Assembly: GCF_900117445.1 (NCBI RefSeq)
Contig: NZ_FPEJ01000001.1
Location: 1,168,501-1,232,500 of the forward strand
Reading direction: 5' to 3'
Length of the DNA: 64,000 nt
DNA from: Hyphomicrobium sp. NDB2Meth4
Lineage (GTDB): Bacteria; Pseudomonadota; Alphaproteobacteria; Rhizobiales; Hyphomicrobiaceae
The notes beneath the pieces were generated by a model. The model ran no database searches. It saw only the letters and a program-made list of their open reading frames with translations, and was not told the origin of the DNA. Numbering within the stretch: position 1 is the stretch's first letter; the number at the start of each line of letters is the position of its first letter. The translations under genes were made by a program, and so were the position numbers. Positions 47,015 to 54,305 of this stretch are shown in pieces.

Positions 47015-48598
47015 ATGCGCGCGCTACACCGCCATGTACTGCTGGCTGCTGTCTGCTTTGCATTGCCGATTGCAACTTCCTCAGAAGCCCTCGCCAACTG
47101 CTCGGACGTAAACTCCGGTGTGTTCAATCGAACCGCTTACACGCCCTCTGGAAGCGGCGTTCTCAACACGAGCACCGGCTTCGCGGTCGGAGACAAGATC
47201 ACGTTCAGAGTCTCCGGAATGGCCGGCAGCAGTTTCGAGCTGATCAACGGTGCATTGAACACCGCCCTCCTAGTTCAACCGCTTTCCAGCAGCACCGCCA
47301 CCCTCACCTACACGGTAACCGGATCGAACTCGGATACGACGCTCAACACCTACATGCTGGTGCAGGCGATCCCGTTCGAGATCACGATTGCGGCTTCATG
47401 CGTCGCAAGCGGCGGAGGCGGAGGTAGCGGCGATAAGGGCGGTTCTGCATCGAACGCCACGCGCGCGTTCCTCGCCTCGCGCATTAACGGCATCCTGCTC
47501 AATGATCCGTCAGCGACAAGCCTGCTCAACCGATCCGGCGCAGCGGCCCCCCAGCAGTTCGCAAGCGCGCGCAGCGGCGCAACCAACGTCGCCAGCAGCG
47601 CCTCTGCATTTGGCGCCGCCATGGGCCTTGGCTCTGGTCTCGGCAATGCAATGGGGCTCGGCGCAAGTGACGCGGCAACGGATGTCGATGGATCGCGACC
47701 CATCCAGTTCTCGCAGAGCCTCAGCCAGCTTCGCCGTCAGTCGGCGGACGCGCAAATGAAGCGCGATCGTATGGCGCTTGGCGCCGGCGACGGCGGTGCT
47801 CTGCCTCTCGCCTACGAAACCACTTCCCCATGGGACATCTGGGTCGAGGGACGCTACTCCGCCTATGACGACGACAGTGCCAGCCTCGATCGCAGCGGCC
47901 ACGTCGGCGTGCTTTACGTCGGCGGCGATTATCGCCTCGCGCAGAACATGATCGTCGGTGTCCTCGCGCAATTCGATTGGGCCAAGGACGATAGCGGTGT
48001 CCTTGCCTCGAAAGTCGACGGCAACGGCTGGATGATCGGCCCGTACATGTCGGCGCAGATTCACGACAACATTTACTTCGATCTGCGCGCCGCCTGGGGC
48101 CGCTCCTCGAACGACATCGACGTCGACGCAGCATCGGGCGCATTCGACACCTCGCGCTGGCTGGTGAAGGGCACGCTCTCTGGTAACTGGATGTATGACG
48201 CTTGGCGCATCACGCCGATGGCTGAGCTCGCCTACATCACCGAGAGCGCCGACGCTTTCACCAACTCGGCTGGCACCTTCGTCACCGGGCAGGACGTCTC
48301 GCTCGGCCGCCTGCAGTTCGGCCCTGAGATCGGCTATCGCTTCGCGCACACCGCTGACACCTTCATCGAGCCGTTCGCTGCCATCAAAGGTGTATGGGAC
48401 TTCGACAACCCCAACGTCTCCATCATCGACGGCTACGTCGTCGGTCCGGGCGATTTCTGGGGTCGTCTGCAGGGCGGTCTCAACTGGATGACGTCGAGCG
48501 GCCTCTACGTACGCGGCCTCGCGTCCTGGGATGGGCTCGGTGCCGGCGACTACAACGGCTACACTCTGCAAGGCACCGTCAACGTCCCGTTGAACTAG
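47015..48598 (+). CDS. Autotransporter outer-membrane beta-barrel protein
   Basis: A 527-residue protein with a Sec signal (LLAAVCFALPIATSSEALA), a short passenger of about 130 residues (Ser/Thr/Gly-rich), a Gly/Ser linker, then an autotransporter barrel from about residue 270 (WDIWVEGRYSAYDDDSASLD, MIVGVLAQFDWAKDDSG, SSNDIDVDAASGAFDTSRW). The C-terminus ends in a strand (TLQGTVNVPLN). The passenger has no recognised enzymatic motif. ATG 47015 follows GAGGA. A CtrA box lies upstream. Confidence 0.85.
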   Translation: MRALHRHVLLAAVCFALPIATSSEALANCSDVNSGVFNRTAYTPSGSGVLNTSTGFAVGDKITFRVSGMAGSSFELINGALNTALLVQPLSSSTATLTYTVTGSNSDTTLNTYMLVQAIPFEITIAASCVASGGGGGSGDKGGSASNATRAFLASRINGILLNDPSATSLLNRSGAAAPQQFASARSGATNVASSASAFGAAMGLGSGLGNAMGLGASDAATDVDGSRPIQFSQSLSQLRRQSADAQMKRDRMALGAGDGGALPLAYETTSPWDIWVEGRYSAYDDDSASLDRSGHVGVLYVGGDYRLAQNMIVGVLAQFDWAKDDSGVLASKVDGNGWMIGPYMSAQIHDNIYFDLRAAWGRSSNDIDVDAASGAFDTSRWLVKGTLSGNWMYDAWRITPMAELAYITESADAFTNSAGTFVTGQDVSLGRLQFGPEIGYRFAHTADTFIEPFAAIKGVWDFDNPNVSIIDGYVVGPGDFWGRLQGGLNWMTSSGLYVRGLASWDGLGAGDYNGYTLQGTVNVPLN

Positions 48599-48648
48599 CG
48601 CTGGCAAACTCGGCCAGCCGCGACTGTCGTTGCCCCGAGGACCGCCGA

Positions 48649-49305
48649 TTGACCGTATCGATTGTACCCCTGCGTTCTGCCGGCGATCCGCGCTTCGATG
48701 CAGTGACGGCCATTTATCGCGACGCGATTGAGCCATCCGAGCAGAAGTCGCTGCAGCAGTTGCGCGCGCAGATCGACGACGACCGCTACGCCTGCCTTAT
48801 CGCCGAGGCGGCCGGCGGCGAAATCATCGGCTTTGCCATCACATTCATCCCGCACTCCAAGGAATTCTGGCTGCTCGAGTACGTGGCGGTCGCGGGCAAT
48901 GCGCGCTCCTCCGGCCTCGGCTCGGCGCTGCTGACCGCCGCCGTTGCTTATGCCGCCGAGCATGCCCCCGGCGCGCCGGGCATTCTCGAAGTTGACGCGC
49001 CTCGCGATGACCTCGACGCCTCCAGCCCCATCCGCCGCCGCCTCGCCTTCTATGCGCGCCATGGCTGCCGTCTTATCGAAGGCCTCAGCTATATCCTGCC
49101 GCTCTCCCACGCCGGCACGCCGCCGCCCATGCAGCTCCTGCTGCTTGCGCAGACCCCGCCGGCAACGCTGGCGCGCGAAGATTTGCAGCGCTGGCTGGCA
49201 ACGCTCTATTCCCAGGTTTACGGCAAGCCGGCTGATGATCCCCGCATCGCCACCATGATATCGCCATTGCCGCCCGAGGTTCGCATCACCGAGCGCCTGC
49301 AATAG
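48649..49305 (+). CDS. GNAT-family N-acetyltransferase
   Basis: A 218-residue protein with a GNAT core: GGEIIGFAITFIPHSKEFWL, LLEYVAVAGNARSSGLGSALL (acetyl-CoA-binding loop R-x-x-G-L-G), and FYARHGCRLIEG. The C-terminal 60 residues are extra. The start is TTG at 48649 with GAGG upstream. Substrate unknown. It is the last gene of the block before glyQ and is in the same direction as glyQ. Confidence 0.8.
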   Translation: MTVSIVPLRSAGDPRFDAVTAIYRDAIEPSEQKSLQQLRAQIDDDRYACLIAEAAGGEIIGFAITFIPHSKEFWLLEYVAVAGNARSSGLGSALLTAAVAYAAEHAPGAPGILEVDAPRDDLDASSPIRRRLAFYARHGCRLIEGLSYILPLSHAGTPPPMQLLLLAQTPPATLAREDLQRWLATLYSQVYGKPADDPRIATMISPLPPEVRITERLQ

Positions 49306-49370
49306 CTGCCCGCGTGACAGAACCCGCGCCATGCGTATAGTGCGGCCCAACTCCACAAGGGCCGCCCAAC

Positions 49371-50324
49371 ATGCCGACCGCCGAAGCAAAATCCGCCCGC
49401 GCGCACGCCGTAGAAGTGCCGCCGCTGCACCCGAAGAAGTCCTTCCAGGACCTCATCTTCACCCTGCAGCGCTTCTGGGCCGAGCAGGGTTGCGTCATCC
49501 TGCAGCCCTACGACATGGAAGTCGGCGCCGGCACGTTCCACCCAGCAACGACGCTGCGCGCCCTTGGCCCCAAGCCGTGGAACGCCTGCTACGTACAACC
49601 CTCACGCCGTCCCAAGGATGGCCGCTACGGCGAGAACCCCAACCGCCTGCAGCACTACTACCAGCTTCAGGTCATCATGAAGCCGGCGCCGTCCGACATG
49701 CAGGATCTCTACCTCGAAAGCCTGCGCCGCATCGGAATCGCTCCCGAGTTGCACGACATCCGCTTCGTCGAGGACGATTGGGAAAGCCCGACGCTCGGTG
49801 CCTGGGGCCTCGGCTGGGAAGTCTGGTGCGACGGCATGGAGGTGACGCAGTTCACCTACTTCCAGCAGGTCGGCGGCTATGACTGCGAAGTGGTGTCGGG
49901 CGAAATCACCTACGGTCTCGAACGCCTCGCCATGTACGTCCAGGGCGTGGACCGCGTGTACGACCTGTCATTCAACGGCCGCACCGACGCGCGCAAGCTC
50001 TCCTACGGCGATGTCTTCCTTCAGGCCGAGCAGGAATATTCGCGCTTCAACTTCGAGTACGCTGATACCGCGCTGCTGTTGCAGCACTTCGCTGACGCCG
50101 AGAAGGAGTGCAAGGCGCTGCTGGAAGCGGGCGAGAAGGACGGCCGCCACGAGATGGCGCTTCCCGCTTACGACCAGTGCATCAAGGCCAGCCACGTCTT
50201 CAATCTGCTGGACGCACGCGGCGTCATTTCCGTCACCGAGCGCCAGAGCTATATTCTCCGGGTGCGCGAGCTGGCCAAGGCCTGCTGCGGCGCTTGGCTG
50301 AAAACCGCGGGAGGAAGCGTATAA
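49371..50324 (+). CDS. glyQ: Glycyl-tRNA synthetase, alpha subunit
   Basis: A 317-residue class II synthetase subunit holding the glycine-activating core of the alpha2-beta2 enzyme. Family motifs are clear: [45 protein letters not shown], and [26 protein letters not shown]. It is followed by a coupled small gene and, after 459 bases of repeats, by glyS. Confidence 0.97.
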   Translation: MPTAEAKSARAHAVEVPPLHPKKSFQDLIFTLQRFWAEQGCVILQPYDMEVGAGTFHPATTLRALGPKPWNACYVQPSRRPKDGRYGENPNRLQHYYQLQVIMKPAPSDMQDLYLESLRRIGIAPELHDIRFVEDDWESPTLGAWGLGWEVWCDGMEVTQFTYFQQVGGYDCEVVSGEITYGLERLAMYVQGVDRVYDLSFNGRTDARKLSYGDVFLQAEQEYSRFNFEYADTALLLQHFADAEKECKALLEAGEKDGRHEMALPAYDQCIKASHVFNLLDARGVISVTERQSYILRVRELAKACCGAWLKTAGGSV

Positions 50325-50554
50325 TGCCGCCTGTCGTTCTTGGTGGACTAATCGTCGGTGTGCCAGCTTTGATTGTCGCCTGGCTGCTGCTCTTCAATCG
50401 GGCGCGTCCAGTGTTCTGGTTCGCCGTAGCGCTGATCCTCGTCGGCCTTGGCTATCTCGGAGCGACGGGCGCTCTGGTCGACATCGCTGACGCTGTCGTC
50501 GCAAGAGAGACCGCGCCGCTCCCTACCGCCGAGCCCCAGCCCGTCTCGCCCTAG
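50324..50554 (+). CDS. Small membrane protein between glyQ and glyS
   Basis: A 76-residue protein with two membrane segments (VLGGLIVGVPALIVAWLLL and VFWFAVALILVGLGYLGATG) and a Pro-rich tail. Its ATG overlaps the glyQ stop (TAATG), which implies translational coupling, and GGGAGGAA lies upstream inside glyQ. No family recognised. Small genes in this position are common in alphaproteobacteria. Confidence 0.7.
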   Translation: MPPVVLGGLIVGVPALIVAWLLLFNRARPVFWFAVALILVGLGYLGATGALVDIADAVVARETAPLPTAEPQPVSP

Positions 50555-50562
50555 AACTTCTC

Positions 50563-50693
50563 TGTCATCCCGGAAGCGGCGAAGCATCGCGAGCCGCTAC
50601 CGGGACCCAGGAGAAGAGCGTCGCAGACTCGGAATCTTGTGCTGGCTCCCGGGTCATCGCTCGCTGCGCTCACTCGCCCGGGATGACAGACTT
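50563..50693. repeat. 131-bp inverted-terminus repeat, copy R1
   Basis: Begins TGTCATCCCGG and ends with CCGGGATGACA plus GACTT, giving perfect 11-bp terminal inverted repeats. Copy R2 at 53138-53268 has the same length and differs at about ten positions, in the same orientation. Two internal hairpins make each half self-complementary. Confidence 0.85.
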
Positions 50694-50703
50694 CGTGTCA
50701 GCG

Positions 50704-50931
50704 CAGCGGCCGCAGGCCGCTCAGGGCGCAAGGCGCCCCGGCGCGAGCGCCGGCCTTCCCCCGCACGACGCTGGAAGCCGACCAATCCTCTCTCCGCTCG
50801 TGTCAGACCGATCAAATCAAATCAGCGGCTGCAGGCCGCTCAGGGCGCAAGGCGCCCCGGCGCGAGCGCCGGCCTTCCCCCGCACGACGCTGGAAGCCGA
50901 CCAATCCTCTCTCCGCTCGTGTCAGATCAAA
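50704..50931. repeat. Dispersed triple-hairpin repeat, locus C (tandem, period 119)
   Basis: Two units, starting 50704 and 50823, lie between R1 and glyS. Each has GCGGCC-GCA-GGCCGC (or the near variant GCGGCT), GGGCGC-AAG-GCGCCC and CCGGCG-CGAG-CGCCGG, then the flank CTCTCCGCTCGTGTCAG. The gap from the small membrane gene to glyS (459 bases) is filled by R1 and this array. Confidence 0.88.
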
Positions 50932-51013
50932 TCCTTACGAGATGACACCGCGGCGCCGATAACGTATGAGTGCGCCTCCGAATTTCACAACGAAACCGAA
51001 GAAAAGCGCCCCC

Positions 51014-53095
51014 ATGTCAGAGCTTCTGCTCGAGCTGTTCTCCGAAGAGATTCCCGCCCGTCTTCAGGTGCGCGCATCGGAAGATTTGCGCCGCCTCATG
51101 GTCGACGGTCTCAAGGCGAAGGGCCTCGAAGTGGGCGATGCGCGCGCCTTCGCAACGCCGCGCCGCCTGACGCTCGTCATCGCCGACGTGCCGAAGAAGT
51201 CGCCCGCCATCTCCGAGGAGAAGAAGGGCCCGCGCACGAACGCACCCGAGCAGGCTGTGCAAGGCTTCCTCAAGTCCGCCGGCCTCGCCTCCATCGACGA
51301 GGCGACCATCGTCAAGGACGAGAAGAAGGGCGACTTTTATCTCGCGCGCATCGAGAAGCCCGGCCGAGCCGCCGGCGAGATCATCGCCGAGGTGCTGCGC
51401 GACACGATCCTGAATTTCCCTTGGCCCAAGACCATGCGCTTCAACGCCAAGCTGGACAACGGCGGCGAGCTGCGCTGGGTGCGCCCGCTGCATTCCATCA
51501 TCCTGCTGCTCGACGGCAAGGTCATCCCCTTCGAAATCGCCGGCATCAAGTCGGGCAACGTCACGCGCGGCCACCGCTTCATGGGCGGCGAGCCGTTCAA
51601 GGTCACCGACTTCGCCGATTATGAAAAGCAGCTCAAGGCCAACAAGGTCGTGCTCGACTTCGCCGAGCGCGCTGCCACCATCAATGAAGGCGCGCACGCG
51701 CTCGCCAAGGAAGCCAAGCTCACGCTTGTCGAGGACGACGCCCTCGCCGCCGAGAACGCCGGCCTCACCGAATGGCCGATCGTGCTCATGGGCGAGTTCG
51801 ACAAATCGTTCCTCGAAGTGCCGGGCGAGTGCCTCACCAGCGCGATGAAGACCCACCAGAAGTGCTTCTCGCTGCGTCACGGCAAGAAGCTGGCAAACCA
51901 CTTCCTGCTCGTCTCCAACCTCAAGGCCAAAGACGGCGGCAAGACCATCATCGCCGGCAACGAGAAAGTCATCGCCGCGCGCCTGTCCGACGCCAAGTTC
52001 TTCTGGGAAACCGATCTCAAGAAGACCCTCGACGAGATGCGCGACGAATTGAAGGGCATCACCTTCCACGAGAAGCTCGGCACCCAGTTCGAGCGCACCG
52101 AGCGCATCAAGGAGCTGGCCCACCAGATCGCCACCGAGCAGGAGCTGTGCGAGGCAGCGCTGGCCCTGCGTGCGGGCGAATTGTCAAAGGCCGATCTCGT
52201 CTCTGGCATGGTCGGCGAGTTCCCCGAGCTTCAGGGCCTCATGGGCCGCTACTACGCCGCGCACGAGAAGCTGAACCCGGAAATCGCCCGCGCCATCGAG
52301 CTGCATTACAAGCCCAAGGGCCCGACCGATTCCGTTCCGCTCGAAAGCGAGGATGACGGCGCCGCCGTTGCCGTCGCGCTCGCCGATAAGCTCGACATGC
52401 TCGTCGGCTTCTGGGCCATCGGCGAAAAGCCCACCGGCTCCGGCGATCCCTACCAGCTGCGCCGCGCCGCTCTCGGCGTCATCCGCATCGTCATTGAAAA
52501 CGATCTGCGTATGCCGCTGCTAAGAACGATTGCGCTCGCTCAGGGTGCAAAAGCGGACGAAGCTGCAGCTAAGGATCTCCTCGCCTTCTTCGCCGAGCGC
52601 CTGAAGGTCTACCTGCGCGACAAGGGCGCGCGCCACGACCTCATCGATGCCGTGTTCGCGCTCCCCGGCCAGGACGACCTCGCGCTCATCGTCAAGCGCG
52701 TCGAAGCGCTGTCCGAGCTGCTCGGCACCGACGACGGCGTCAACCTGCTCGCCGGCATCAAGCGCGCGCAGAACATCCTCTCCATCGAGGAAAAGAAGGA
52801 TAAGACCAGCCACGCTGGCGACTACGACGCGGAGCTACTGCAGCTCGACGAGGAAAAGGCGCTCGCCGCCGCCATCGACAAGGTGAAGGACGACACGGTG
52901 TCCGCCCTCGCCGTCGAGAACTTCGCCGGCGCCATGCGCGCGCTCGCCGAGCTGCGCGCCCCCGTCGATGCCTTCTTCGACAAGGTCACCGTCAACGCCG
53001 ACGATCCCGCGCTGCGCCTCAATCGTCTGCATCTTCTCTCGCAGATCCGCGCCGCCACCCTCAACGTCGCCGACTTCACCAAAATCGCCGGCTAA
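51014..53095 (+). CDS. glyS: Glycyl-tRNA synthetase, beta subunit
   Basis: A 693-residue subunit that binds tRNA(Gly). It begins MSELLLELFSEEIPARLQ, as in all bacterial GlyS, and includes FPKTMRF-like NFPWPKTMRF, RWVRPLHSIILLLDG, THQKCFSLR, and ADKLDMLVGFWAIGEKPTGSGDPYQLRR. The C-terminus is an anticodon-binding region (VDAFFDKVTVNADDPALR). The ATG at 51014 is preferred to 50966 because all similarity begins there. It is separated from glyQ by two repeat families. Confidence 0.97.
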   Translation: MSELLLELFSEEIPARLQVRASEDLRRLMVDGLKAKGLEVGDARAFATPRRLTLVIADVPKKSPAISEEKKGPRTNAPEQAVQGFLKSAGLASIDEATIVKDEKKGDFYLARIEKPGRAAGEIIAEVLRDTILNFPWPKTMRFNAKLDNGGELRWVRPLHSIILLLDGKVIPFEIAGIKSGNVTRGHRFMGGEPFKVTDFADYEKQLKANKVVLDFAERAATINEGAHALAKEAKLTLVEDDALAAENAGLTEWPIVLMGEFDKSFLEVPGECLTSAMKTHQKCFSLRHGKKLANHFLLVSNLKAKDGGKTIIAGNEKVIAARLSDAKFFWETDLKKTLDEMRDELKGITFHEKLGTQFERTERIKELAHQIATEQELCEAALALRAGELSKADLVSGMVGEFPELQGLMGRYYAAHEKLNPEIARAIELHYKPKGPTDSVPLESEDDGAAVAVALADKLDMLVGFWAIGEKPTGSGDPYQLRRAALGVIRIVIENDLRMPLLRTIALAQGAKADEAAAKDLLAFFAERLKVYLRDKGARHDLIDAVFALPGQDDLALIVKRVEALSELLGTDDGVNLLAGIKRAQNILSIEEKKDKTSHAGDYDAELLQLDEEKALAAAIDKVKDDTVSALAVENFAGAMRALAELRAPVDAFFDKVTVNADDPALRLNRLHLLSQIRAATLNVADFTKIAG

Positions 53096-53104
53096 CCGCC
53101 GCTC

Positions 53105-53130
53105 CTCTCTCCCCGCGCGCGGGGAGAGAG
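53105..53130. repeat. 26-bp perfect palindrome after glyS
   Basis: CTCTCTCCCCGCG followed directly by its exact reverse complement, nine bases after the glyS stop and just before R2. It can form a cruciform or hairpin and may end glyS transcription. Confidence 0.75.
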
Positions 53131-53137
53131 CCACGCC

Positions 53138-53268
53138 TGTCATCCCGGAAGTGGCGAGCACCGCGAGCCGCTATCCGGGACCCAGGAGAGGAGCGTCGCA
53201 GAATCGGAATCTTGTGCTGGCTCCCGGGTCATCGTTCGCTGCGCTCACTCGCCCGGGATGACAGACTT
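53138..53268. repeat. 131-bp inverted-terminus repeat, copy R2
   Basis: Same length and orientation as R1, with the same 11-bp termini. The stop codon of the convergent GIY-YIG gene (53267-53269) overlaps its last bases. Confidence 0.85.
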
Positions 53269-53566
53269 ATGCCGTGAGATCGAGCCAAAGATCCCGCCAT
53301 CCCGGATTGCCGCCCTCGATCAGCGCGATTTTCCAGGCGCGTCGCCAACGCTTAATCCGCTTCTCGCGGCGGATGGCTTCCCCAACGTCGTCGTGTTCCT
53401 CGAAATAGACCAGCGTCTTCACACCGTATCTCTGCGTGAATCCTGGTATGAGACCGTCGCGATGTTCGCTCATGCGCCCGTAGAGGTCGCTCGTGACGCC
53501 GACATAAAGCGTGCCGTTGCGTTTGCTTGCGAGGATGTAGACGAAATAAGCGTATTCTCGTTTCAC
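53267..53566 (-). CDS. GIY-YIG nuclease superfamily protein
   Basis: A 99-residue single-domain GIY-YIG protein of the COG2827 (UPF0213-like) group. The motifs are AYFVYILASKRNGTLYVGVTS, where VYI and YVG replace GIY and YIG, an Arg in GRMSEHR, and the acidic C-terminal region EAIRREKRIKRWRRAWKI. Substrate and role are unclear in the family. The start is GTG at 53566. The gene is boxed by a 131-bp repeat copy at its 3' end and a related repeat beginning at 53581. Confidence 0.88.
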   Translation of the reverse strand: MKREYAYFVYILASKRNGTLYVGVTSDLYGRMSEHRDGLIPGFTQRYGVKTLVYFEEHDDVGEAIRREKRIKRWRRAWKIALIEGGNPGWRDLWLDLTA

Positions 53567-53580
53567 GACGCGAAACTCTC

Positions 53581-53626
53581 TGTCATCCCGGGCGCGCGAG
53601 GCTCGCCGAGCGAAGACCCGGGATCC
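53581..53626. repeat. Short relative of the 131-bp repeat, R3
   Basis: Begins TGTCATCCCGGG and ends CCCGGGATCC, with an internal imperfect hairpin. It has the same outer end as R1 and R2 but only about 46 bases. It lies 14 bases upstream of the GIY-YIG start. Confidence 0.7.
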
Positions 53627-53658
53627 AGCATAAGGGCTGCCGGAGGCTCATAGAACCG

Positions 53659-54078
53659 ATGAACGACGACTCGGCTCGCTATCTCTTCGTCTACGGCACG
53701 CTGATGAGCGGCGTGCGCAGCGCCCTCGGCACCGAGGAGCGGCTGCGCTTGGCGCGCGAGTCCGACAGCCTCGGCCCCGCCTCGCTACCGCAAGCCCAGC
53801 TCTTCGACCTCGGCGACTATCCCGGCGCGCTCGCCGTCGACGACATCGACGCCATCGTGCACGGCGAGCTCGTGCTGATGTCGAAACCGCAAGCCTCGCT
53901 CATCTGGCTCGACGAATACGAAGGCTTCGTGCACGGCGCCGATGACAACGAGTACGATCGCATCGTCAGGCAAGTGCGTCTTGCCGGCGGCGAAACGCTC
54001 GATGCATGGGCCTACATGCTGCGCCGCGCGCCCGAACACGGACGACGTGTTGTCAGCGGCCGTTGGGGCAGCCGCTGA
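53659..54078 (+). CDS. Gamma-glutamylcyclotransferase-like protein
   Basis: A 139-residue protein of the GGCT/BtrG family. The substrate-binding motif is YLFVYGTLMSGVR near the N-terminus, and the catalytic Glu region is IWLDEYEGF. The family converts gamma-glutamyl peptides to 5-oxoproline, but bacterial members are diverse. ATG 53659 begins MNDDSARYLF; the upstream open part is repeat-derived. It is convergent with the ABC-F gene. Confidence 0.85.
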   Translation: MNDDSARYLFVYGTLMSGVRSALGTEERLRLARESDSLGPASLPQAQLFDLGDYPGALAVDDIDAIVHGELVLMSKPQASLIWLDEYEGFVHGADDNEYDRIVRQVRLAGGETLDAWAYMLRRAPEHGRRVVSGRWGSR

Positions 54079-54095
54079 CAAGTAGGTCAATGATA

Positions 54096-54200
54096 GGGGA
54101 ATGCTGTTGAGAGCTGGCTGCGGACCCCGAACGGCCCTCACCGCGTTGGGCACGGTCCCCGCTTAAGACCGAGGCTGCCAGCTCCCAGACGTTCGTTCTT
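54096..54200 (+). ncRNA. Candidate structured RNA in a 227-bp convergent gap
   Basis: GAGCTGGC (54111-54118) pairs exactly with GCCAGCTC (54177-54184). Inside, GGACC (54122-54126) faces GGTCC (54154-54158), and ACG-type pairing of CCCGAACG with CGTTGGG closes an apical loop. The nested stems resemble a compact regulatory RNA; 6S RNA was considered but not confirmed. Strand is uncertain. The rest of the gap (54201-54305) is A/T-rich and may hold a promoter or terminator. Confidence 0.35.
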
Positions 54201-54305
54201 ACACTGGCCATGCAGCGGCCACTATTGGGGCGCGCAAAAACAAATATTCATGTGCATATCTCGCACATTTAGCTTGTCGCTGAATCGTCACGAAAAGTTT
54301 GCGCG

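Noticed and set aside
47510-48736. Minus-strand open frame opposite the autotransporter
   Set aside because: No family similarity; the plus strand carries the autotransporter barrel.
50683-51624. Open frame over the locus C repeats and start of glyS
   Set aside because: First part is repeat-derived, second is an out-of-frame shadow of glyS.
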